Assembly (NCBI GenBank): GCA_016787345.1
Contig: JAEUUU010000021.1
Coordinates: 1-64,000 of the forward strand
DNA from: Saprospiraceae bacterium
GTDB lineage: Bacteria; Bacteroidota; Bacteroidia; Chitinophagales; Saprospiraceae
Length of the DNA: 64,000 bases
Direction: 5' to 3'
Shown here: positions 41,990-50,027 of the stretch, piece by piece
How the letters are laid out: each line of letters begins with the position of its first letter
Position numbering within the stretch: position 1 is the first letter of the stretch
Program-made: the position numbers and the translations under genes
Notes under the pieces: generated by a model
Databases searched by the model: none
Told to the model about the DNA's origin: nothing
What the model saw: the letters and a program-made list of their open reading frames with translations, nothing else

Positions 41990-42577
41990 ATGCTCAAACG
42001 ACAAGCAGAAGCCCGGATTCCCACTCATTTCGGACCGTTTACGATGATCGCGTACGCATCTTCCGCCCAGGAACGTATGCCCCATGTCGCCTTCGTAGCC
42101 GACGGGTTCAATCCCTCGGAGCCCGTCCCGGTGCGTATTCACTCCGAATGTATGACCGGCGACGTGTTCGGTTCGCGCCGTTGCGACTGCGGCGAACAAC
42201 TTCACAGCGCTATGCAACTGGCCGCCGAGCGCGGCGGCGTAGTCATCTATCTGCGGCAGGAAGGCCGCGGCATCGGCCTGATCAACAAACTCAAGGCTTA
42301 CAACCTGCAGGATACCGGTCTGAACACCGCCGAGGCCAACACCCACCTCGGTTTCGATGTCGATGCCCGGCAGTACGAATGCGCCGTGGCCATTTTGCAG
42401 GACCTGGGCATCACCGCCGTCGAACTTATCACCAACAACCCCGACAAGGTGGAAGCCCTGCGGCGCTCGCCCGTCGAGGTGGCTGCGCGTATTCCGCTGG
42501 TAATCGAACCACAGGCCGACAACCGCGGCTACCTGCAAACCAAGCAGGAACTCATGGGCCATCTTTTGGGCTTGTAA
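41990..42577 (+). CDS. ribA: GTP cyclohydrolase II
   Basis: A 195-aa enzyme for the first step of riboflavin synthesis: GTP to diaminopyrimidine phosphate, formate and pyrophosphate. The zinc ligands are in HSECMTGDVFGSRRCDCGEQ (three Cys), the catalytic and substrate loop is IYLRQEGRGIGLINKLKAY, and the C-terminal NTAEANTHLGF and ITNNPDKV are standard. It is a stand-alone RibA, not fused to the RibB domain. The ATG at 41990 gives a normal length; an earlier in-frame start would precede the promoter. Confidence 0.95.
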   Translation: MLKRQAEARIPTHFGPFTMIAYASSAQERMPHVAFVADGFNPSEPVPVRIHSECMTGDVFGSRRCDCGEQLHSAMQLAAERGGVVIYLRQEGRGIGLINKLKAYNLQDTGLNTAEANTHLGFDVDARQYECAVAILQDLGITAVELITNNPDKVEALRRSPVEVAARIPLVIEPQADNRGYLQTKQELMGHLLGL

Positions 42578-42668
42578 AGAGCATGGAGAAATTCCCGGCG
42601 AAATGCCGATTTTTGCGCAGCACTCCTTCTTACCCGACCGTTTCCAAGTTTTAACCAACTACTGCCTT

Positions 42669-43823
42669 ATGCAACGCGTCTATTTCGACAATGCCGCCAC
42701 CACCCCCATCGATGAAGAAGTAATCAATGCCATGTTGCCCGTGTTGCGCGGGCAGTTCGGCAACCCGTCCAGTATTCACGCAGAAGGCCGGTCGGTAAGA
42801 GCCGCGCTTGAAAAAGCGCGTAAAACTGTGGCGCAATGTATCGGCGCCAGCACGGCAGAGATCTTTTTTACCTCCGGCGGCACGGAAAGCAACAACATGG
42901 CGATCAAATGCGCCGTACGCGACCTGGGTGTACGGCGAATCATCAGTTCCCCGACCGAGCACCACTGCGGGCTGCACGCCATCGAAGCGGTAGAAAAAAA
43001 CAACGGCGTGGAAGTCGTGTGGCTGCTTGTCGATGAACAGGGGCACGTCGATCTCCAGGCCCTCGAACAAGCGCTGAGCAAAAACGACGGCGTCAGAACT
43101 CTCGTCTCGCTTATGCACGCCAACAATGAAATCGGGACGATGACCGACATTCGCCGCGTGTCCGAATTGTGCCGGCAATACGGCGCGCTGTTCCACACAG
43201 ATACGGTGCAAACTGTCGGGCATTTCCCCATCAACGTGCAAGACATTCCGGTCAACTTCCTCTCCGGCGCCGCACACAAATTCCACGGCCCCAAAGGCGT
43301 CGGTTTTATCTACATCAACGCCGAATCGCCCATCAAACCGTTTATCGACGGCGGCGCCCAGGAACGCAACATGCGCGGCGGCACCGAAAATGTATATGGT
43401 ATCGTCGGACTGGCCAAAGCCCTCGAAATGGCCACCGCCGAAATGGACGAACGGACAGCCCATATCCGCGACATCCGGGAATACATGAAAACCCGCCTGC
43501 AGGAAAATTTCGATGACATTCAATTCCTCGGCGATCAGGAGTACTCGCTGTACACCGTGCTGAACGTGTCGTTTCCGCCTTCGCCCAAAAACGAATTGTT
43601 GCTGCTCAGCCTCGACATTGCCGGCGTGAGCGCCTCCGGCGGCAGCGCTTGCTCCAGCGGCACCGAAAAAGGCAGCCACGTGCTTTCCTCGATCGGCGCC
43701 GACCCCGAGCGCAAAAGCGTGCGGTTCTCTTTTTCTCACTTTAACACCCGGGAAGAAGTAGATTTTGTGGTTGAAAAACTGCGCAGCATTTTGCCGGCCC
43801 GACAAGAGGCCGCGGTCGCCTGA
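42669..43823 (+). CDS. Cysteine desulfurase (IscS/NifS family)
   Basis: A 384-aa PLP enzyme that takes sulfur from L-Cys as an enzyme-bound persulfide for Fe-S clusters and thio-modification. Motifs: VYFDNAATTPIDEEV, FTSGGTESNNMAIK, SPTEHHCGLHAIE, the PLP lysine in GAAHKFHGPKGVGF (Lys near 204), and the persulfide Cys in SGGSACSSGTEKGS (near 328). The loop around the Cys is long, as in the IscS class. No iscU or other Fe-S assembly gene adjoins, so the exact sulfur acceptor is unknown. Confidence 0.93.
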   Translation: MQRVYFDNAATTPIDEEVINAMLPVLRGQFGNPSSIHAEGRSVRAALEKARKTVAQCIGASTAEIFFTSGGTESNNMAIKCAVRDLGVRRIISSPTEHHCGLHAIEAVEKNNGVEVVWLLVDEQGHVDLQALEQALSKNDGVRTLVSLMHANNEIGTMTDIRRVSELCRQYGALFHTDTVQTVGHFPINVQDIPVNFLSGAAHKFHGPKGVGFIYINAESPIKPFIDGGAQERNMRGGTENVYGIVGLAKALEMATAEMDERTAHIRDIREYMKTRLQENFDDIQFLGDQEYSLYTVLNVSFPPSPKNELLLLSLDIAGVSASGGSACSSGTEKGSHVLSSIGADPERKSVRFSFSHFNTREEVDFVVEKLRSILPARQEAAVA

Positions 43824-43854
43824 GTGTCGCTATTTCATTTATCAACACCATTTT

Positions 43855-44628
43855 ATGAAAAAACACCTGCTTCTTTTGCTGGTCATGTTCATGACTGGCC
43901 CTGCTTTGCTTTGGGCTCAAAATACCCGGCCGGTCAAAGTCAAAATACAGCGGTATAAAGCCGAAAAATGCGTGCGCAAAACCGCGTGCGTGAAAATGTT
44001 GTTGAACTGGCCGGTTTTGTCGGGCGGCAATGCCCGCGCCGTCGAAGCCATCAACGATTCCATCCGCAACATGGTGTATTTCTCCGCCGAAGCCGACCCC
44101 AGCCTGCCGCTGCCCCGCGCACTGGACACCTCAATGGTGTACGCCTACGCCATGCTGAAAGACCAGATTGCCGGCATGGACGACTTCGGAATGAGTTACG
44201 AATACGAACTGGAAAGCAAGGTGCTGCTCCAAAACCAGCGGTACATTTCCATTGCCATGAGTAATTACAGTTTCATAGGCGGCGCTCACCCCAATACGTA
44301 CGTTCTGTTCGGCACGTACGATCTTCAAACCGGTCGGCAGGTACGCCTCGAAGAGGTCATACCCGACACCCTCACGCTCCGGAGCATGCTTGAAAAAGCA
44401 TTTATCCAGGAAAAAACGGAAGAAGGCCAGCCCGCCCCAGCTTTGAGCGACATCCTGTTCGAAGAATACCAATCGCTGCCCATGCCGCTCAATTTTGCGG
44501 TCACGACCGAGGGCGTCGAGTTTTACTATAATCCTTACGAGGTTGCGGCCTACGTTTTTGGCCCGACCGATATTTTATTCACCTGGGAACAACTGGGCCG
44601 CCTGGCCGACAAGGCCAGGTGGCAGTGA
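43855..44628 (+). CDS. Exported protein with RsiV/DUF3298-like domain
   Basis: A 257-aa protein with a signal peptide (LLLLLVMFMTGPALLWAQ). The N-terminal part (VKMLLNWPVLSGGNARAVEAINDSI) resembles the PdaC/DUF4163 domain, and the C-terminal half (ISIAMSNYSFIGGAHPNTYVLFGTYDLQTG, split here at GGAHPNTY; then YYNPYEVAAYVFGPTDI) resembles DUF3298, as in the anti-sigma factor RsiV and peptidoglycan deacetylase accessory domains. RsiV binds lysozyme through this fold; that role here is only a hypothesis. No sigma-factor gene is adjacent. Confidence 0.75.
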   Translation: MKKHLLLLLVMFMTGPALLWAQNTRPVKVKIQRYKAEKCVRKTACVKMLLNWPVLSGGNARAVEAINDSIRNMVYFSAEADPSLPLPRALDTSMVYAYAMLKDQIAGMDDFGMSYEYELESKVLLQNQRYISIAMSNYSFIGGAHPNTYVLFGTYDLQTGRQVRLEEVIPDTLTLRSMLEKAFIQEKTEEGQPAPALSDILFEEYQSLPMPLNFAVTTEGVEFYYNPYEVAAYVFGPTDILFTWEQLGRLADKARWQ

Positions 44629-44653
44629 AGCCCTTTCGACAATCAAATCAACC

Positions 44654-45175
44654 ATGCGTCCTGTCTTCCTGATAATGATGGCCCTTTGGGCAATGCCGCT
44701 GACCGCCCAGAAAATGCTGCTCCTCGAACGCGCCAACCGGGCCAAAACCACTAAAATGTACATCGGCGACGAGCTGCACTTTCGCCTTGCCGGTCAGGAA
44801 GACTATTGGTACAAACGCACCATCACCGATATCCTTCCGGAGTCGAATATCCTCTTGCTCGACAATTTTCCGGTCAAACTCGACAGTATAGTCGCCATCC
44901 GCGTGCATCGCCGGCCCGTTTGGCGACTGCTGGGCGGTACGGCGTTTACCTTCGGCGCCAGCCTGGCCGTGGCGACCACCGCCGGCGCGTTGTTCAACGA
45001 CAAAGACGTGCAATACGGCCCCCTCTACGCCACCTCGGCGGGGTCGTTGGGACTGGGCACCTTTTTGTTCAGCAAAAGAAAACTCCGACTGGGCAAAAAG
45101 CACCGCCTGCGCATCATTGAAATCGATTTCGGGCCGCCGCTCATTCCGCCGCCGCCTGGTAAAAGCGGAAATTAG
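44654..45175 (+). CDS. Hypothetical exported/membrane protein
   Basis: A 173-aa protein with a signal peptide (FLIMMALWAMPLTAQK), a beta-rich domain (KTTKMYIGDELHFRLAGQED to LLLDNFPVKLDSIVAIRVHRR), then two hydrophobic segments (LGGTAFTFGASLAVATTAGAL, YATSAGSLGLGTFLF) and a basic tail. The pattern is like many small Bacteroidota proteins of unknown function. It starts 25 nt after the DUF3298-like gene and is probably co-transcribed with it. Confidence 0.65.
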   Translation: MRPVFLIMMALWAMPLTAQKMLLLERANRAKTTKMYIGDELHFRLAGQEDYWYKRTITDILPESNILLLDNFPVKLDSIVAIRVHRRPVWRLLGGTAFTFGASLAVATTAGALFNDKDVQYGPLYATSAGSLGLGTFLFSKRKLRLGKKHRLRIIEIDFGPPLIPPPPGKSGN

Positions 45176-45185
45176 CCGGTCCCCG

Positions 45186-46361
45186 TTACATTCCACCTGA
45201 TTTGGCGGCCTTGTACACGGCCTCGGCGACTTTTTCGGCAACTTGCTGATCGAGCGAGGCCGGGATGATAAAATCGCGGCGTGGTTCGTCGACACAATCG
45301 GCGATGGCCAGTGCAGCGGCGAGTTTCATCGGCGCCGAGATGCGGGTAGCCCGGGCATTCAGGGCGCCGCGGAATACCCCCGGAAATCCCAGTACGTTGT
45401 TGACCTGGTTGGGCAAATCGCTGCGGCCTGTACCCACGATCGCCGCGCCGCCGGCTATGGCCTCGGCAGGCATGATCTCCGGGATCGGGTTGGCCAGCGC
45501 CAGTACGATGGGGTCGGTGGCCATGGTGCGGATATCGGCCGATTCAAGCACATTGGCCGAACTGACCCCGATGAATACGTCGGCGCCGCGCAGGGCGTCG
45601 CGCAGGTTGCCGCGTTGGTTGTCGCGGTTGGTGAAAGCCAGGGCAGCCAGTTTGGAGGCATTCAGATCGGTGCGCGAGCGGTGTAAAATGCCGTTTCGGT
45701 CGCAAAGAATCACATCCTTGACGCAGATGGCCGGGTCTTCGAGGTTGATGCCTTTGAGCAGCTTTGCAATGGCTACGCCTGCCGCGCCGGCGCCGTTGAT
45801 CACAATCCGGAAATCATTGATATTGCGATCAAGTACTTTGGCGGCATTGATCAAAGCTGCCAAAACAACGATGGCAGTGCCGTGCTGGTCGTCGTGAAAA
45901 ACCGGGATACCAAGGTCCTGCAATCGCTCTTCGATCTCGAAACTGCGCGGCGCGGCGATGTCTTCCAGGTTGATGCCGCCGAAAACAGGGGCGATGTGCC
46001 GGATAGTCCGCACGATCTCGTCGGGGTCCTGTGTATTCAGGCAGATGGGAAAAGCGTCGATGCCGGCAAATTTCTTGAACAACATGGCTTTGCCTTCCAT
46101 CACCGGAATAGCCGCCAGGGCGCCGATATTGCCCAGGCCGAGAACAGCCGAGCCGTCGCTGACCACGGCTACCGTATTGGCTTTGATGGTGTATTCGTAT
46201 ACCGCGTCCGGATTGGCGGCGATCAGTTCGCAGGGAGCGGCGACACCTGGCGAATAAACCGTGGCCAGGTCGTCGGTGGTATTGACAGGTACTTTGGGTT
46301 GAACTTCGATCTTGCCCTTGTGTTTTTTGTGCAAATCAAGGGATTTTTGAAAATAGTCCAT
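45186..46361 (-). CDS. NAD(P)-dependent malic enzyme
   Basis: A 391-aa enzyme for oxidative decarboxylation of malate to pyruvate. It has the N-terminal malic domain LATVYSPGVAAPCELIA, VSDGSAVLGLGNIGALAAIPVMEGKA (split: SDGSAVLGLGNIG), the metal-binding LEDIAAPRSFEIE and FHDDQHGTAIV, and the NAD-binding IVINGAGAAGVAIAKLL. It lacks the C-terminal phosphotransacetylase-like domain of the long form. The ATG at 46361 was chosen: a -7-like TACTTTCG overlaps the upstream alternative start at 46403. Confidence 0.93.
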   Translation of the reverse strand: MDYFQKSLDLHKKHKGKIEVQPKVPVNTTDDLATVYSPGVAAPCELIAANPDAVYEYTIKANTVAVVSDGSAVLGLGNIGALAAIPVMEGKAMLFKKFAGIDAFPICLNTQDPDEIVRTIRHIAPVFGGINLEDIAAPRSFEIEERLQDLGIPVFHDDQHGTAIVVLAALINAAKVLDRNINDFRIVINGAGAAGVAIAKLLKGINLEDPAICVKDVILCDRNGILHRSRTDLNASKLAALAFTNRDNQRGNLRDALRGADVFIGVSSANVLESADIRTMATDPIVLALANPIPEIMPAEAIAGGAAIVGTGRSDLPNQVNNVLGFPGVFRGALNARATRISAPMKLAAALAIADCVDEPRRDFIIPASLDQQVAEKVAEAVYKAAKSGGM

Positions 46362-46406
46362 AGTTGGCGGGCTGGTTTGAAAAGAGGCGCGAAAGTAGCG
46401 CATGTT

Positions 46407-46781
46407 TCAAGCCGGCACGAAACGAATGGACAAGGAATTGACGCAGTGGCGCACATTTTTTTTCGTCATGCGCTCTCCCTCGAATACATGGCCCAAATGC
46501 CCGCCGCAATTGGCGCAAATGATCTCGACCCGTTTCATACCGAACGTATGATCGGGCTTGCGCACGACGGCGCCCGGCAATTCGTCGTCGAAGGAAGGCC
46601 AGCCGCAGCCCGAATCGAATTTGTCGGACGACTGATACAAGGGGGCGTTGCAGCGCCGGCAGATGTAGGTACCCGCCGCTTTGTGGTTCCAGTATTCGCC
46701 GGTAAAAGCCCGTTCCGTGCCTTTTTGGGCAATGACGTACTCCTCGTCGGGCGTAAGCGAATTCCAGTCAGGATGTTCCAT
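46407..46781 (-). CDS. msrB: Peptide-methionine (R)-S-oxide reductase MsrB
   Basis: A 124-aa repair enzyme that reduces the R form of methionine sulfoxide. Two CxxC pairs (CRRC and CANC) bind structural zinc; [10 protein letters not shown] and [14 protein letters not shown] are signature sequences; and the catalytic Cys is in [11 protein letters not shown] (near 112). A second candidate Cys for the resolving step is in SGCGWP. No signal peptide, so it acts in the cytoplasm. It is not fused to MsrA. Confidence 0.96.
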   Translation of the reverse strand: MEHPDWNSLTPDEEYVIAQKGTERAFTGEYWNHKAAGTYICRRCNAPLYQSSDKFDSGCGWPSFDDELPGAVVRKPDHTFGMKRVEIICANCGGHLGHVFEGERMTKKNVRHCVNSLSIRFVPA

Positions 46782-46882
46782 ATCGTGTCTGATTTTTTAT
46801 CAATAAACAGACGAAGATGAATCGGGTTTATGGTAGGTGCGCCTGGTCGGTCGCTGCGATGTCACAAAATCTGAATACCCTT

Positions 46883-46914
46883 TTTGCCAGTTTACACAAA
46901 TTCGGCTAATTTTC
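46883..46914 (+). promoter_or_regulatory. Promoter of the redoxin-dockerin T9SS gene
   Basis: TTTG (46883-46886), exactly 20 nt, then TAATTTTC (46907-46914), one mismatch from TAnnTTTG. It leaves a 41-nt leader before the ATG. Confidence 0.6.
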
Positions 46915-46955
46915 GGAGCAAATAGCGGCATTTCGCCGCCCAAACACCGATACTT

Positions 46956-48629
46956 ATGAGAAAACTCTTACTCCTGTCCCTGCTTTTCACAGGCCTGCGC
47001 CTCGCCGCTTTACCGGCGCCCGATTTCGATCTTACCGACTCCGACGGCAACCAGCATGCCCTTTACGGCGACTACGTCAGTCAGGGGAAACTCGTCGTAA
47101 TCGAAATCTTTTTTGTCAACTGCCCGCCTTGCGCTACGCATGCGCCGCATTTCCAGACGCTTTACACGTCCAAAAAAGCGCTGTATCCGGGCAAGGTGGA
47201 ATTTATGCTGCTGACCATTATGAATGGCGACCACGACCCCCAGGTGGCGCAATACAAAATCAATAAAAACATGACCATGCCGGCCGTCAGTTCCGACGGG
47301 GGCAGCCTGCAGGCCGTAGCGCCCTACCAGTCGGGCACGTACGGGGCTTTTCTTGGCACCCCCACGTTTGTGGTCATTGCGCCCAATTCCGGCGAAGTAT
47401 TTTTCGACGTCAGGGGCAGCTCGGCCCAATCAACCATGGGCAAATTGTCGCAATTGATCGACCACCTGCTCGTGCCGGCCGGACCGATCAACATGTGCGG
47501 CAGCGCTACCCCGACCGGCGCACCCGTCGACAGCGTGCGCTACACCGTGGAAGCCCCCGACTGGGATACTACGTTCTGGAGCGGCGACTACAATCTCTGG
47601 AACTTCCCCGAGCTGCAAATCACACAACCCTATCTGATTACGCCCTATAAAAATGACCACCACGACGCCGGCATCAGCACTTTCGACCTGGTTCTGATGT
47701 CCAAACACATCCTGGGTATCACGCCCTTTGATGCCAGTTGGAAAACCACTGCCGCCGACGTCAATATCTCCGGCTCCGTCACTACTTTTGATATTGTTGA
47801 AACCCGGAAGCTGCTGCTTGGCGTCTACGACACCTTTCCGTTTTGTCCCTCCTGGCGCTTCGTACCCACCAATGGCACCGAGGTCAACGGTTACTGTTTC
47901 CCCTTTCAAAGTATCAAAATGGGCGATGTAAACGGCTCCTATACCGCTTCCGGCAACGCCGCGCCGGCCGAGCGCAGTGGCCGTCCCATCACACTGAATG
48001 TCGCCGATCCTTTACTGGAAGCCGGCACAGTATACGACCTGAACCTTTCCCTCCGCGAAGCAATGCGCTGGGACGGCGTACAACTTTCGCTTGGCTTCGA
48101 TCCGGCGTTGGTCGAACTTGAAGCGCTTGAGTCCGGCGCCCTGGACGGATTCGGACGCGAAGATTTTCACTTGCGCCCCGAAGGCGTACTGACCCTCAGC
48201 TGGACCGGCAACGGCCAGGCCTCGGCCATTCCTGCCGGTAGGCCCTGGCTGACCATTCGGATACGCGCCCTGCAGGCCCTGCGTTTGTCGGACGCGCTGC
48301 GCCTGACGGAGCGTCCTTTGCGGGCAGAAGCGTACGACCCGGAAGGGACGGTCCGGCCGTTGGACTGGCGCTGGGAGCGCCCGGAAGACTTCTGCCGTGT
48401 GAACCCCAACCCTGCCAGCGAGCGTTTTGCCCTTGAATTTTATCAGGAGACAGCCGGACGGGTATTGATCCAGTTGATCGACGGGCGGGGCCGAATCGCT
48501 TATACACAGCACGATTTTTTTGAAAACGGCCGGCAGCACGTGGTGATTCCCTGCGCCGACCTGCCTCCGGGCCTGTATCAGGTGGCCTTGAACGGCCGAC
48601 CGGCAGCCAAGGTTTTATTGCGCCGATGA
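46956..48629 (+). CDS. Thioredoxin-like/dockerin/cohesin-like fusion protein with T9SS type A sorting domain
   Basis: A 557-aa exported protein. After the signal peptide comes a thioredoxin-fold redoxin domain (PDFDLTDSDGNQHALYGDY, redox motif CPPC at about 56-59, cis-Pro region GTPTFVVIAP). Next is a pair of dockerin-type segments (ISTFDLVLMSKHILGI near 235; ADVNISGSVTTFDIVETRKLLLG near 267, split in reading), each with an F-D-x-V..K/R-x-x-L pattern. A cohesin-like beta sandwich follows (about 345-475: VYDLNLSLREAMRWDGVQLSL, FDPALVELEALES), and a type A sorting domain ends the chain (VNPNPASERFAL to LPPGLYQVAL). A surface-exposed disulfide- or thiol-active protein is likely; partner unknown. 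Confidence 0.8.
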   Translation: MRKLLLLSLLFTGLRLAALPAPDFDLTDSDGNQHALYGDYVSQGKLVVIEIFFVNCPPCATHAPHFQTLYTSKKALYPGKVEFMLLTIMNGDHDPQVAQYKINKNMTMPAVSSDGGSLQAVAPYQSGTYGAFLGTPTFVVIAPNSGEVFFDVRGSSAQSTMGKLSQLIDHLLVPAGPINMCGSATPTGAPVDSVRYTVEAPDWDTTFWSGDYNLWNFPELQITQPYLITPYKNDHHDAGISTFDLVLMSKHILGITPFDASWKTTAADVNISGSVTTFDIVETRKLLLGVYDTFPFCPSWRFVPTNGTEVNGYCFPFQSIKMGDVNGSYTASGNAAPAERSGRPITLNVADPLLEAGTVYDLNLSLREAMRWDGVQLSLGFDPALVELEALESGALDGFGREDFHLRPEGVLTLSWTGNGQASAIPAGRPWLTIRIRALQALRLSDALRLTERPLRAEAYDPEGTVRPLDWRWERPEDFCRVNPNPASERFALEFYQETAGRVLIQLIDGRGRIAYTQHDFFENGRQHVVIPCADLPPGLYQVALNGRPAAKVLLRR

Positions 48630-48652
48630 TGACAATTCGGCGAGCATGAACC

Positions 48653-48660
48653 TAACTTTG
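48653..48660 (+). promoter_or_regulatory. -7 box before the GT2 gene
   Basis: TAACTTTG, a perfect TAnnTTTG, ends 6 nt before the ATG at 48667. It lies inside the frame opened by the alternative ATG at 48646 and so favours the later start. Confidence 0.5.
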
Positions 48661-48666
48661 CCGCCG

Positions 48667-49866
48667 ATGCTGCTCGTCGCTCAAATTCTCTTCTGGGGCA
48701 GTGTGCTGGCCTTGGCACACAGCTACGTTTTTTACCCCTTGCTGATGAAATGGCTGGCAAAAGGTAAAAGACCGAATGAACTCGTCTTTGACAAAGACGA
48801 CGCGCAGCTGCCGTCAGTGAGCATCCTGATGTCGGTGTACAACGAGGAAAAAGTGATCGCGGAGAAACTCGACAGCCTGTTGCAACTTGATTACCCAGCC
48901 GGCAAACTGCAGATTTACATCGGCTCCGATTGTTCGGACGACGCCACCAACCAATTGGTGGCGCAGGCGGCCGGCAGGAGTGATCATCTACACTTTTACC
49001 CGTTTGCCCAACGGCGCGGCAAACCCCCGGTCATCAATGAACTGGCCGAATATGCCCTGAAACGCAGTCCGGCCAGCCCCGGCCATGTTTTCGTCCTGAC
49101 CGATGCCAGTGTGATGCTGCGCGCCGATACACTGTATCATCTGGTGCGGCACTACCGCAACCCGGCCATCGGCGTCGTGGATGCGCACATGCGCAGCGTC
49201 GGGCTCAGGGGGGAAGGCATCAGCCGCAGCGAAGACCGCTACCTGAGCGGAGAAGTGCAGCTCAAATACCGTGAAGGCCTTGTGTGGGGACAAATGATCG
49301 GGCCGTTCGGCGGGTGTTATGCCCTGCGATCCGATTTGTTTGAGCCGGTGCCGCCCAACTCGCTGGTCGATGATTTCTGGCTGGTTTTTCGCGTGCTGGA
49401 AAAAGGTTTTCAGGCGATCAACGACCTCGATGCCGTCTGTTACGAAGGCGCGACACACCGGGTGCGCGACGAGTTTCGGCGCAAAAAGCGCATAGCAGCC
49501 GGCAGTTTTCAAAATCTGGCGCGTTTCAGGCGCTGGGTATTGCCGCCGATGAGCACGCTGGGATTTGCCTTTTTTTCACATAAAGTACTGCGCTGGTTCG
49601 GCGGCTTTCTGATCCTCCTGAGCTGGCTGGCCTGCGCTTGCCTGGCCATCGACATGGCATTCTACCGCTGGCTGCTCTTGCTGATGACCGCCGGTCTGGC
49701 AGGTATCCCCCTGCTCGACTGGCTGCTCTCCCGGCTTCGTTTCACATTTTTACCGGTAAAAAACCTCGCTTATTTCCTCGCCATGAATGCCGCCCTGATC
49801 GCCGGTTTTTTCAAGTGGCAAAAGGGCATCCGGGAAAATACCTGGCAACGTACAACGAGATATTGA
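48667..49866 (+). CDS. Family 2 glycosyltransferase, membrane-anchored
   Basis: A 399-aa GT-A enzyme with one N-terminal membrane helix (ILFWGSVLALAHSYVFY), the catalytic domain VSILMSVYNEEKVIAEKL to YIGSDCSDDATN to VLTDASVMLR (DxD-like) and GEVQLKYREGLVWGQMIGPFGG, then a D-D-F-W motif (LVDDFWLVFRVLEKG), and three C-terminal helices. The layout is that of processive or lipid-linked GT2 enzymes (cellulose synthase/hyaluronan-type fold) used for polysaccharide or glycolipid synthesis. The sugar is unknown. An upstream ATG at 48646 is possible. Confidence 0.85.
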   Translation: MLLVAQILFWGSVLALAHSYVFYPLLMKWLAKGKRPNELVFDKDDAQLPSVSILMSVYNEEKVIAEKLDSLLQLDYPAGKLQIYIGSDCSDDATNQLVAQAAGRSDHLHFYPFAQRRGKPPVINELAEYALKRSPASPGHVFVLTDASVMLRADTLYHLVRHYRNPAIGVVDAHMRSVGLRGEGISRSEDRYLSGEVQLKYREGLVWGQMIGPFGGCYALRSDLFEPVPPNSLVDDFWLVFRVLEKGFQAINDLDAVCYEGATHRVRDEFRRKKRIAAGSFQNLARFRRWVLPPMSTLGFAFFSHKVLRWFGGFLILLSWLACACLAIDMAFYRWLLLLMTAGLAGIPLLDWLLSRLRFTFLPVKNLAYFLAMNAALIAGFFKWQKGIRENTWQRTTRY

Positions 49867-50027
49867 ATTTGAGGATTTGAGGATGCGAGGATGCGAGGAT
49901 TTGACAAAAGTGGTACTACCGCTCACTAAAACAATACTTATAAAGGAACATTGTCTGTTATCGAGGGCAGCAATGCCCCTTTTGTCAAATCCTCGCATCA
50001 TCGAATCCTCAAATCCTCGAATCCTCC
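49867..50027. repeat. Inverted-repeat element with GAGGATTT/GAGGATGC arms
   Basis: The left arm (49867-49910) starts directly after the GT2 stop codon with GAGGATTTGAGGATGC units and TTGACAAAAG. The right arm (49976-50027) is the complement and ends directly before the ATG of the next gene. Both arm ends carry core-like sequences facing each other: GAGGGCAGCAATGCCCC on the right and, on the minus strand, GAGCGGTAGTACCAC on the left. Confidence 0.85.
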
